Positions 45,292-56,199 of a DNA stretch of 64,000 nt are shown in pieces. The position numbers and the translations under genes are program-made. The stretch's first letter is position 1, and every line of letters starts with the position of its first letter. The notes beneath the pieces were generated by a model. That model was not told the origin of the DNA, did not search any database, and saw nothing but the letters and a program-made list of their open reading frames with translations. Source of the stretch: Fragilaria crotonensis (lineage: Eukaryota > Bacillariophyta > Fragilariophyceae > Fragilariales > Fragilariaceae); assembly GCA_022925895.1 (NCBI GenBank), contig JAKSYS010000241.1, forward strand, positions 1-64,000. The letters are read 5' to 3'.

Positions 45292-45508
45292 GTAAGGACC
45301 ATATTTCACGTTTTCACAGAACAGAACGGGAAGTCCGTTCTGCCGAAAACGTTTCGTTCGCTGCAAGCACCGGCCTTACGTACATACTCGTATGTCATAC
45401 TACACAATGTCACAGTGAGAGTTACGTAACATGTTTTATAGTAAATCTGAGCGCAGTCCTAAAGCAACGGGTACTGTACGGGACTACCAGCTGAAAATAC
45501 CATCGTTG

Positions 45509-46138
45509 CCGATCCTGTTCCCAATGGAGGTGCGTCAAGTCATTACACAACAAAACGCAATAGGATGGCGGCAAATTTTCAATGGAAGATTTGCAACGGC
45601 TTGGGGGGTCAGTGCAAGAGGTTTTTCTAGCGAGAAGTACTAATGGGGCACCGGAGAACACAACAAACAACCGAAGAAATAAGAAAGGGAAACAATGGCA
45701 ACAGAAGTTCATTATCGAGATTTGGAAGCAATGGACAGTATTATGGAAGAGCCGGAGCGAGATAGTCCACGGGAACACCCAAAGCGCTAGGCGGGAGGCG
45801 CTTCGAAGAGCGGCAGAAGCAGAATTACAATCCATATATGACACCAAAGCGCACCTAGAGCCCGAGGTTCGACAGCTTCTGTTTAAAGATGCACAAGAGC
45901 ACATCCAACGGCACCAAGCTGCTACAACTAGAAATTGGCTACAGACGAATGGGCCTATACTTCGTGAGAGCTTAAGACGGGCCAAACGAAGAGCGATTGC
46001 GGGAGTCCGATCGATAAAGACGTACTTTGCACCACTACGGTGATCCTTGCTACTGGACATCAGCCTACTGGACGTTACCCTACCGCCTCGCAGTGGGCAG
46101 TGCGGCAGCACGTTAAATTGAGGTTTAGTTTTTTTTTT
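45509..46138 (+). mobile_element. 5'-truncated LINE insertion with 16-bp target duplication
   Basis: GAAAATACCATCGTTG occurs directly before (45493-45508) and after (46139-46154) the insert. The insert ends in a run of ten Ts. The body encodes the LINE ORF2 C-terminus: EVRQVITQQNAIGWRQIFNG, then after one frame break near 45605-45620 an ORF at 45582-46043 with IIEIWKQWTVLWKSRSEIVH, RNWLQTNGPILRESLRRAK and AGVRSIKTYF. A short insert with matching target repeats is classic target-primed reverse transcription. The unbroken duplication shows it is fairly young. Confidence 0.85.
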
Positions 46139-46154
46139 GAAAATACCATCGTTG

Positions 46155-46751
46155 GAGAATATCAACACCAACTCTACGGTACAAGTTCTATGTATATATA
46201 GGAAAAGGTAATCGTTTTATGTACCAGTAGCCTCTACCCTACGCAAATCACCGTCGACACGACTGCCAAATAAGAATGGTCATCCTGTCATCGACTCGCC
46301 TTCACCTTCAACTCCACCCCTTAACGATGATTGTTTAGGGACTTTCATCCATGTTTTATGTTTGCCGCGAATTGGTACGTCGTAACGAGTACTGATGGAT
46401 GGCGCAGCGAAGTGAAATGCAATAGCATTCCCCGCTGTTGTTTCACTGCCAGTGGAATGGGGTCGGGGTTCTGATATGTTCTCCTGCGGCTTGAAGGATG
46501 AAAGAATCAATGCATGCATGAGATACAATCGGAAGGGGCGTTGTTATTTGTGCACTTCGAGCGCGAACAAAACACAAATGAAACCCAAGCTATCATCAGT
46601 TCGATGCCTATAACAATTAAGACGCGAATCACTATGGTATGATGCGACGAATCGCTCCGCTCATGCCCTGTGGCATCAACGGTATCCCGGCGACTGGGTG
46701 CACTTGTTCTTCAATTCGTTTCGAACAGCGACAACCGACATCGCCATCTGC
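46155..46751. other. 3' flank of the large DUF1800-DUF1501 gene
   Basis: No gene supported. It should contain the 3' untranslated region and polyadenylation site of the minus-strand gene ending at 46752; no specific signal was identified. Confidence 0.4.
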
Positions 46752-49700
46752 CTATACCGCGAACACCTCCTCCTTCTTGAACAGCTTCGTTCCAGTTTGG
46801 ATGCGATTGGGTAAGCAGTAATTTAACTCCGCTTGGGTTTCAACTCCCATCCACTCCGCAATAGGGTTCAAGATTGATTCCCAACTCAATGTTGGGATTA
46901 AACGGCCACGTCCCACACTGTTTGGCCCATCATCCGTGATATCACTTGGATACTGACCCAGAATTCGACTCCCGTTGACGGCGCCACCCATCACAAAATA
47001 GTTTCCACCCCACGCATGATCCGTACCGTTTCCAGAGTTGGCCGTCAAGGTGCGCCCAAAGTCAGACGTAATGACCAAGCTGACCGTATCCCAATATCCC
47101 TGGGCCTTCATTTCCTGCTGAAAGGCCGTCAAGGAACTGTTCAACTGCTGAAAGCCCTTCGACAAGGACGGCTTCATGTCAGCATGGTGATCCCATCCAT
47201 CCAAGTTGACGTAAAACACTTCACGATCAGTACCACGTTGGTTAAGCGAGGCGATCAGAGTGGCAACTGCCTTCAATTTTGCGCCATACTCAGTATCAGG
47301 GAACGTTGTCGCGAGCTGAGTGGTCGACAACGCCTGTACCAGAGCTTCATTGTCGAATAGGGCTGTCTGTAAGCGCCGAGACCAGGTTTCACCGAACAAG
47401 CTGCTTTGGAGGGATGTCGCATTGTTTAACTGATCCAGATACGGCCTTGGATCGAATGTTTCACCATTTGGCAAAGGATTGAATGGGTTTGCACCGTACG
47501 GCGACACAATCAGTGGGTCGACAGCAGAACCAGGGCTGCCAACAGTTGCAACCGTTGCATCTTCAACGGTGATAGGCTGAACATTGTACCCCTTCTTCTG
47601 GAGTGTGTCACACATTCGTCCCAACACACCAGTTCCAAAGGCGCCATCAAAGGGATCGACCTTCTGAGCTTCCTCTTGCATCGAGTTATGAGAGAATAGA
47701 GGAGTTCTGCTTTGTTCATAGTAGTTCAATCTATCGGAAGGTTTGTTGAGAACACCAGCATTTGCAAAGAACGCCAAATCACCATCCTTGTACAGCTTCT
47801 CAACGATTTCAAGATCTTGATGTATGACGAATTGACTGCAGGGCTGTCCAGCAGCATTTATGATGCGAGAGCGTTCATTATTCGCGATCGCGACGTTGGT
47901 TCGTGCAGCATAATATTGCTGTAACAGAGTTTGACCAGCGGCGTTTGTTGCAGAGCAAGTGTGCGGGGCAAGCATATTGAAAGAGTCCATCCCTCCTGTC
48001 AGCAATACGTAGACCACAGCCTTGTAGGGTTTCGTGGACGGTGGGGTCGCTTCCGGTTTTGCTCGAGTTTCGCCTGATTTCCGCGCGATGTTCGTGCTGT
48101 GGAATTCTGGTGTTACGGCCATGAGCTGCTGAGCCTTAATAATGCCCAACGTGAGATTTGGCTCTGCTCCGATCACCTCCTCAATCAGTCCTCGACTGGA
48201 AGCGCTTAGTCGTCCACTCGTCAACAGGGTAGCGAGTTCATTCGTGATTGCTTTGGGCGAAGTACTGTTCAGCGGCGAGTACGTCAGTTTCCCTTTGATA
48301 TCATTGTTTTCTCCTCCAGCAACATAATTCTGGCAGCGAATGCTCACTAGAGGTGTCGCTGCGCCTAAGCCTCCAAGGCAGGGGGACAGTCCATACTTGA
48401 TCAAAGAAAAAATGCCGTTCATGAAGTCGATCGTCCTCGGTCCGGTGATCACCTGAGCTTCGGGTGCGACGAGAGTCGATTGCGCTACAGGGCCCGCAGG
48501 TTTGTACTCGTATAGAAAGAAGGAAAAGACATTAGGTATTGCATGTGCCATTTGGCCGATTTTGACATCAATTTTGACATCAAAGTCAACAAATCCGGCG
48601 TTGTCGGTCGGCCTGAATTCCAGGGCTCTCATCAACCCAATGAGCTTGATCAACGGTTCCTTTAAAGACCCCTGCGTGGGATCAGCATCCAAGAGAGTGG
48701 TGCGCGCCTCTCGATCCAGCAAAAGGCACGCGACCATCGCTCCAATATCCCCGTACTTTCCAGACCCGTATGTGAAAGATCCCGCCTCATCGGTGAAAGC
48801 ATAGGACCCACTACGAAAGGCACTGGCGACTCTCGAAATGAAACCAGGCGAAGGGTTGGAAATCCCGAAGCGTTGAGCGAAACGCAGTGCAAGGAATGGC
48901 GCCGTGTTGGGATGATAGAAGTAGTGGTCGATAGCCGCATTCGTTTCGTCATGTGCCTCATGCGTAGCTCCCTCTGAAAGTGAAATGAAGTGCACCGGGT
49001 TTCGAAAGGAGAGATTAAGGCCAACGATCTGCACTGTCGATTTAAGATTCTTTCGCAACTGGCGAACTCCGTAGTCGTCAACGACCTCAAAAATCGACTC
49101 AGATGTCAAGCTTCCGTTCCCCGTGTACATTTTGACGTCTCCGACAGTGCGGACCGTGAGGTTTGAACCCGACGCAGCTGGATTGAATGCTCCAATCTGC
49201 AATTCAGTCAGGACATCCTCACGGCTTGGATTGTCACGGGCAAAAATGTTTCCATTGGAGAAAACTTGTTCATTTTTGACGAAAACATCACATAAACATG
49301 CACCATCAACGGCGACCCTGCAGGCCGGGACGGCAGAGCAGTTGGAGATCACAGATGTGATGTTGCCGGTCCAGTCGACGCGGAAGAACGTCTTTGTTTC
49401 ACTCGCTACCTTTCGAGAAATAGCAACCTCCTCAATACCAGTCGGAGCATGAACAATGGCCACGTTGCCACTCACATCAATTTTCACTTGGAGAGTGCAT
49501 GATGTAAGCGTCCAAAAGTATTGCTCGTTCTTGCAGTATGAGCCAAGAGTGGGAACAAGCGCTGCGTTGCACGATGGACGAGGGAAGCGATTACAGAAGT
49601 TTTGGCCGCATCGTTGAACGGCAGTCGCAAATGTGGTTCTCTCCCCCCAATACTAAGGCAAGAGCGTGTTTGAGTCAGACATACGCTCGCATGAAATTGC

Positions 49701-52700
49701 AACAGTTAACCCCTGACTTCACTTACCATGTCCGTCCAATTGCTGGAAAATACGCCATTTGAAATTCGTTGGCAGCAAGCTGCAGACGCCACAAGTGTTC
49801 GTGGGTCGGCACAGGTCACATCCCACCAGCTCGTACGTCGAACCAATGACTTCGGATTCTCAAAGAACGCTTGATACACACACGGTGTGCGCACATACTC
49901 ATAAAAGATACCATCGGAAACTTCAACAACCCTGACGGTGTCGACACCGCACTCTGCTCCACTGCACAATATATTTTGGTCCAAGACAATCTTTGGTGCC
50001 AACGTGCAGTTTGCTGGACTCTGCGAACCGCAGAGCTTCGAAAACAACGTCGATCCCCCATTGGATTGGAGCTTGAGACGTTTAGCCAGAATGTCTGTCG
50101 CCCACTCGATCGGATCAGTCTGCGATTCCGGCGTGGGATTTCGTCCGAGTAGTCTGTAGGTTGCACCTGCCTTGAGGAAGTGTTTGCTTGGAAGGTCAGC
50201 GCACAGTGGGACACCGTCACCGATATACTTGCGATCCAAACCCATTTTCGGGAATACGTCTCTGAAGTCAACGTTGATTTGCATTGGGTCAATTCGATTG
50301 TACCGGACGACATCCTCAATGTTTCCTCGTCGTCCTGGACGCACAAGTCCCGTCCAAGCTCTAGCGTATTCGACGATGTCATCGTTGGTGTAAGTGCGGA
50401 TCGCCTCCCCATTCTGGTCGACGACTTGACTTCCATCAGGGTTTAGTTTGGGCAAGCCTATTGAGAAGAGCTGCATAATCTCGCGCGCGAAATTCTCATC
50501 TGGATACTCGACTTTGGCGGCAGAACGCCAAACATAAAAAAGCGACTTCGAATTGAGGTAAGTAAGCATTTCTGCCATCAGAGGACTGTAGGCAACCTCC
50601 TTGAGTACGTCGCGGTAGTTTCCAAAAGCGTTTCGGATGAAGATATCATAGTAGGCAGTCATGGATTCTGTCTCGTACAAGCCCTCTTGAATCGAATCAG
50701 GACTGACAACAAGGATTTGGGAGAGGGCCCAAGCAGTTCGCTGTCGCAGTTGGTCTTGCGCTGTCAGAGCAATTTCTGTCCATACCATCCTTTTCTGCTT
50801 GACGAAATCATCCTCATTCGGAACCACAAATTCCCGGTTCAGCGAACCAAATGCTCCTCTTCGCCTGCTCCCACCGAGGGCAGGGTCATTGCCCTCCTCG
50901 AAAGGACTGCCACAGACAATAGCCCCAGTTGAGTTGGGGAAGGCCATCTTTTCAGGTGTGAATCCATAATATTTGTTCAGGACTGTGGTTCGCAATTCCC
51001 GAGGCAGATTGTAGTAATTGATCTGATCTCCAAGTCGGCCAACGTATCCGAATTTCGGCTTGTTGAGCGTCCACCTATCCATGGTGTGCCAAGAGGGGAA
51101 AAGCAGAGTAGTGTTTCCAGCCTCCGCGAATTCTTTGATCGGGTTACGAGCTATGCTGTTGCCTGGGTGAGTATCCAATTTTGTCCAGTAGGTGAAGTCG
51201 TACACGTTGAGATGATCTGGATGAACATTCTTCCAGCACTGTCCTCCTTGATCCTGAACTTCAAAGCCAACCAGGGTCGCAAAAGCTGCAGGGCAGATGG
51301 TTGTCGAATTGTTGTTTACATCACGAACAGATTTGTTCGAATCCATGTTGATGAAAAGCAACGTGGAAAATATGGAATGTACCGTCGCATCGACAGAAGC
51401 CGCGGCGCCAGTGCATGTAATTGGGATCCACCTGGAGACTTTGAAGCGTCGGCACGGAGCAGGGACCGTGGTATCGCTTTCTATGCGTAGCCCATCCACG
51501 GCGTACACGTAACGTGTTGTTTCGCCAGGTGCCGTGCCATTCCCGGTGACAACGTAAATGTCCTTCATTGTTTGGGGCGACATGACAACCGATAATTGAG
51601 TTCTCAGTGATTGGAAGGGATCGTAGCTCTCGGCAGCACACGTCGTGACGGCACTGCTGAAGGCGCAGTTGTCCTCGTTGAGAAAAGTTCTGGGCACGTT
51701 GGCACAAACTGCACCGCGATCAAACTCGACAACATTAAACGTTTCTCTGATAACCTTTCCACCTCCATCAACAGATGGCGACTCCAGAGTGTTGGAAAAG
51801 GTTTCCTGGTGTCAGTCAATGCAAACAGCGTACGAATACAATCGATTGCGATTGCAGTGACAAAAAGTTGAAGATACAAGGAAGTTTTAACGTGAGAAAC
51901 ACATGACATGGAGAATCGAGACTCGCAGCGCAATCAGCTGTCAGTACAAGTTGTCAACTTACAAAGCGCGGGTCGTGGATCCAGTAGGAGCCTTCGAATA
52001 GCGCAAAGACAGGGTCAATGGGATTGCCCGGCTCTCCTAGTGACGCACAAACCGCATCCGACAAAGTCTCAGTCAGTATCAGCTCCTGAATGCTCGTGAT
52101 CGGTGTGCTGGACGTTACATTGTTTCGTAAAACTTGATTCGTGAAGTACCTTTCATCGACGGGTTTAGCGTTTGCTAGCGATAGGTTGATCAATACATTT
52201 GGAGTGGCGTTTATAGACGAGTCGAACTGTATCGCTGGATTTCCGTATGTGCCGTTGAATGCCACCTCAAGGGAGCTGGTGGAAGCGCCTGGCGGGAACA
52301 GCTGCACTCGTCCACCAAGCGTGTCTGTAATATGGGGACCCTTGACAATTTCGTAGCTGTTTTGTTCAAGTATAGAGATAAAGTGGAGTGAGTAAAGGAG
52401 AATCATAGACTATATGTCAGCTGGGAGGATTCGACGAATGGAATTCAACATCAATAGTATGTGCTCCAGTGCACATCACAAAGTGTCGTCGCGTGAAATC
52501 AAACGTACCTTCCGTCGGGCCAAACGACTGACGGACCCCAGAACCAGTATACCGGGCCTTCCACTACTGTTCGAACAAATCCATTAACTCGTAGGATTTT
52601 CTTTGTTCCAACAGTAGTGATGTTCAGAAACTTGGACTCATCCAACGATGAGAAAGCAAATCGACGATAGCGTGTCCCTTTCTGACACGGATGGGTCACG

Positions 52701-54646
52701 GCACCCTGCTGGGTGGCAATCTCCATCCTATCATTCATGTGCTTCCTGAAGAATGCGCGGTGTGATGTGATTGGCACTTCCGTTTGCTGCTCCTTAATCC
52801 AGCTGGCAAAGGAACGGGAAAGATTCGTAGTATCCATGCTTCCAATGTCGGCACTGGTCGCACCAAATGTCGCTTGCTCTAAAAAGCGTGCTACTTCATC
52901 CGACTTGGTGTAGTTCAATTCACTGCCGTCAAACGTCGTCAACTGGTAGACGGAGCCTGTCGGGAGAGAAGGGAGCGATACAGAGCACGAATCAACGTTG
53001 CACGACCAAGGCAGCGTTGAGAATTCTCCACTTGACGCTTCCCAATTCAACCCATTGTACGAGCGCCCAAGAGGCTTGAAGTAATTCCCATCGGGTGAGA
53101 CTTGCACCAATGTGCACAACAAGTTACCATTGGAAATAGAAAACTTGATTGGTCCCTCGAAAGAAAAGTTGAAGGATCCTCCGCTGGACGGACAACTCAG
53201 AGTCTGAATCGGGGTGGGCGCAGCTGTAGTTGGTGTGGAAGTCGGAATGGGACTCGGCTGTAAAGTGGTTGGCGCTAAACTTGGTGTAGCAGTCGTTGGC
53301 GATGCCGTCGGTTGTGAGGTTGTTGGACTGGAGGTTGGAATCGAAGTGGTTGGCGCTGGAGTTGGTTGGGGAGTGATAGGTGCAAAAGATGGCGAAGCCG
53401 TCGTTGGTGATTCTGTGGGCTGCGAGGTCGCTGGCTCAGGGGTTGGAATCGAAGTGGCGGGAGAGCTGGTAGGAGCAAGGGTGGGAGCAAGGGTAGGAGC
53501 AAGGGTGGGAGCACGGGTTGGAGCACGGGTTGTTGTAGGAGCAAGTGTGTTAGGAGCGCGGGTAGGAGCACGAGTGGTAGGATCCCGGGTAGGAGCACGA
53601 GTGGTTGGAGCACGAGTGGTAGGATCCCGGGTTGGAGCACGAGTGGTAGGATCCCGAGTAGGAGCACGAGTGGTAGGATCCCGGGTAGGAGCACGAGTGG
53701 TAGGATCCCGGGTAGGAGCACGAGTGGTAGGATCCCGGGTAGGAGCACGAGTGGTAGGATCCCGGGTAGGAGCACGAGTGGTAGGATCCCGGGTAGGAGC
53801 ACGTGTGGTAGGAGCGCGGGTAGGAGCACGTGTGGTAGGAGCGCGGGTAGGAGCACTTGTGGTAGGAGCGCGGGTAGGAGCACTTGTGGTAGGAGCGCGG
53901 GTAGGAGCACTTGTGGTAGGAGCGCGGGTGGGTGCATCGGTTGGCACACGGGTAGGGACTCGGGTAGGAGCACTTGTTGGAGCTCGGGTAGGAGCACTTG
54001 TTGGCGCTGAGCTTGGAACCGAAGCACCGGCTGCTGCATCGAAAAGACTGGATCGCGGTCGCGTAGGCGTCAAGGTTGGAAGTCGGTCCCGACGCACAAG
54101 GACCTTGACAAACGCCTTAATGTTGGTATCTGTCGCTTGCGATGGCTGATTTGGAGACACTACTGCGGGACCCGGGCTTGCGGCTGTGGTTCTCAGGGGA
54201 AACGTCAAGACACCGTACGTGGGCCTTGAAGAGGGTGGTTTGAGAGGAAAGGTTACGGCCCCGTACGTGGGTCGAGGCGAAACGGGAGATGAATTTGGTG
54301 ACAGCGTATTGGCGGAATCATTGACATTGTTACCGCCGCTACCGGAAGCGGTCTGAGTACTCGGTCGGTGAGAGTTTCTTCGTGTTATGACCGAAGCAGC
54401 CCTTGCTCTCGAGTTCGCGTCCTCGTTCGAATTTGTTTTTGCCTCTTCTGTGTCTCGATGGTGGCTTTCGTGATGTACGTTCATATCAACGTCAATAGAC
54501 GACGGTGATACTTCATTATTGGAAGCGCTGTTGTTGATCGGAGGCGCCAAAGAGAATTTCCGAACAAAAACAACACCGACAGTCGTCACGAGGACACTGG
54601 CAAAGATTGTAGCCGCTGCAAGGCAGATGAGCTTGAACGTCTTCAT
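46752..54646 (-). CDS. DUF1800-DUF1501 fusion protein with Pro/Thr-rich stalk, four exons
   Basis: Exons on the minus strand are 54646-52509, 52356-51963, 51805-49727 and 49652-46752. Introns are 152, 157 and 74 bases with GTACGT, GTAAGT and GTAAGT donors and AG acceptors. All junctions keep the frame, giving 2,503 residues. The N-terminus (LICLAAATIFASVLVTTVGVV) is a signal anchor. Residues about 200-410 are Ser/Thr/Pro-rich, with about eight APTRDPTTR units, and are probably O-glycosylated. DUF1800 starts near residue 583 (VARFLEQATFGAT), has NFAREIMQLFSIGLP near 1280, and ends in exon 4 (HPNTAPFLALRFAQRFGISN, near 1790). DUF1501 follows from about 2075 (VVYVLLTGGMDSFN) to ITSDFGRTLTANSGNGTDHA (near 2405). 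DUF1501 belongs, as I recall, to the alkaline phosphatase/sulfatase-like clan. An extracellular or membrane-tethered role is inferred; the activity is unknown. Confidence 0.85.
53460..54010 (-). repeat. 27-bp coding minisatellite (APTRDPTTR units)
   Basis: About eight units of 27 bases carrying GGATCCCGGGTAGGAGCACG (plus-strand sense), flanked by variants with GCGCGGG or CTTGTGG, encode the Thr/Pro stalk. Near-identity between units implies ongoing length change, so alleles probably differ in stalk length. Confidence 0.85.
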
Positions 54647-54790
54647 TATTTGGTAAAGCTTGTTGTGTGATAGTCCTTGGTATTCTTATTGTTATTGATC
54701 GTCGATCAGTTGAACACTTGTCAGGATTGTGAGTTGTGAGAGTTGCGCAGTAGCCTTTTTCATGCTTAGAGGCGTGTGAGGAGTGAGGAG

Positions 54791-55113
54791 CAGAGACGGG
54801 AATTTCAAACCCAGCCCACCCAAACCCACGGCCCACCCAAACCCATTGGGTTAAGGGTGGGTTTTGGGTGAGCTCAGGATTTCATGGGTGGGTCTGGGTG
54901 GGCCGGCAAATCATAGCAAAAAAGGACAGTAGATGTTTGCTACCGGTAGTAGTAGAACCATGTACTCCAGTACTGGCTACTGGGTTTGAAGGTGGGTTTG
55001 GGTAGGTCTTGGTAGATCGTATGGGTTCTGGGTGGGTTTGGGCTGGTACTTCCGTGAGCGTAGCTTTACGTGGGTACCCATGGGTTTGATGTTTTCTGAA
55101 ATTCCCGTCTCTG
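54791..55113. mobile_element. hAT-type MITE, copy 2, in the 5' flank of the fusion gene
   Basis: The 323-bp element has the same 16-base ends as the copy at 44971-45291 and differs from it at only a handful of positions. It is flanked by the 8-bp direct repeat GTGAGGAG (54783-54790 and 55114-55121). It starts 144 bases upstream of the fusion gene's ATG, so it probably lies in the promoter or 5' untranslated region. Confidence 0.92.
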
Positions 55114-55121
55114 GTGAGGAG

Positions 55122-55715
55122 TGTGGAGTATTCGGATTGCAGCTGGCATTTGGGTTGGAGTCTTTTGCCTCGTATCTCAATGGTCATTTCATAAATTGCT
55201 ATGAAATATAAGGATGGAATACTCCGAAGTCGGAAAGGTTTATAATAGTTAGGAAGGTGAAGCACCTCTAATCTAATACTCCCCGAAGACGTCATTGATC
55301 GTCGGGCACTGGACTTTCGGCAAAACCAGTGAAGACTCGTAATAGGGTACGAGGGTTCTGGGCAGCGACAAACCTCAAATGGACATGGGTACAGCGACAT
55401 TTTTAGGGATAGAACGTATCCTTACAGCTCAGTTTACCTGCATTCACACACGAATCGAGCAGTCACCTGCTCAACAATATCTTGAAAAGAACTCAAAGCT
55501 GCACAGCGAAATGACTGTTTCAATACATGTCCCCCTTGATTGCATGCGTGTACATTGTACGCTGTACGCGTATGCTACTTGAGTAGGGAATTTTACTTAG
55601 TTCATCGAGACGCTTCGAGCAATGCCCCACGATTGGGTTCGGGACATCCGTTGTCCTTGAATTCGTTGGGCCTGGAACCCTGGGGTTTTACGACCACCTT
55701 CGGATTCCCCGATAC
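55122..55715. promoter_or_regulatory. upstream region of the fusion gene
   Basis: No gene supported. The stretch probably holds the original promoter of the minus-strand gene, separated from the ATG by the MITE. A partial CRE-like GACGTCA lies near 55289. Confidence 0.3.
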
Positions 55716-56034
55716 GGATCCGATTAGAATGCAACGAAATGACGTCAAGCCGTTCCAATCAGCATGCTCTCAATATGTTACTGTCTTACTGGAGTACTGT
55801 ATCACCGTAGGCAGCACGTGAAAGGGTCAGTACTGTGACGTCATGCATGACGTCATTTCCTTGCATTCTAATCGAAACCTTTCGAGTAGAATGCGAGGAA
55901 ATGACGTCAGGTATGACGTCACGGGACCGACCCAGTACCCAGTACTGTACAAATTCCAACGGTGATACAGTTCTCCAGTAAGACAGTAACATGAGGAGGG
56001 CTTGACGTCATTTCCTTGCATTCTAATCGGATCC
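55716..56034. mobile_element. fold-back element with six TGACGTCA octamers
   Basis: GGATCCGATTAGAATGCAA at 55716 returns inverted, ending at 56034, with about 95 bases of matching arms. An inner hairpin (about 55835-55922) has 40-base arms. TGACGTCA occurs at 55740, 55848, 55836, 55902, 55914 and 56003. A partial third arm (CCGATTAGAATGCATCGAAA) follows at about 56058. There is no coding capacity. Confidence 0.8.
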
Positions 56035-56199
56035 TCTGTCTGCTGGCGGCCCCCCGGAACCGATTAGAATGCATCGAAATCAAGTCTCAAGTTAACGAAC
56101 ATTGTTACAGCTGACTGGTTGTCTCACCTGTTTTGGCTGCGTATAGGTTGCCAAATAAAATGGTTGTAATTTGGGCAGCTGACAATTATTTGGTGTCTC

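Larger units (their letters stand above)
42786..45375. mobile_element. Harbinger-like DNA transposon with perfect 26-bp TIRs
   Basis: The left end GGCCGGTGCTTGCAGCGAAC (26 bases in all, 42786-42811) returns exactly inverted at 45350-45375. Both ends are flanked by TTA (42783-42785 and 45376-45378), the 3-bp TWA target typical of PIF/Harbinger. GC-rich perfect palindromes sit just inside the left end. The element is 2,590 bp, of which 329 bp are a later hAT MITE insertion with its target duplication. Minus-strand ORFs inside (43237-43542, 43774-44012, 44475-44823) may be exons, but I cannot identify a DDE transposase. Confidence 0.7.

Noticed and set aside
45422-46171. Minus-strand 249-codon frame
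   Set aside because: Antisense to the LINE tail, whose plus-strand frame carries conserved LINE C-terminal motifs. The frame also crosses both target duplications.
48502-48804. Plus-strand ORF within the fusion gene
   Set aside because: Antisense shadow of a DUF1800 exon.
53275-54039. Minus-strand Leu/Pro-rich 254-codon frame
   Set aside because: Shifted reading of the same minisatellite, with no start context or domain.
53214-54149. Plus-strand 311-codon open frame rich in Gly/Val/Ala/Arg
   Set aside because: It is the antisense of the Thr/Pro stalk repeat; the 27-bp unit keeps all frames open. The minus frame has the real domains and splice sites.
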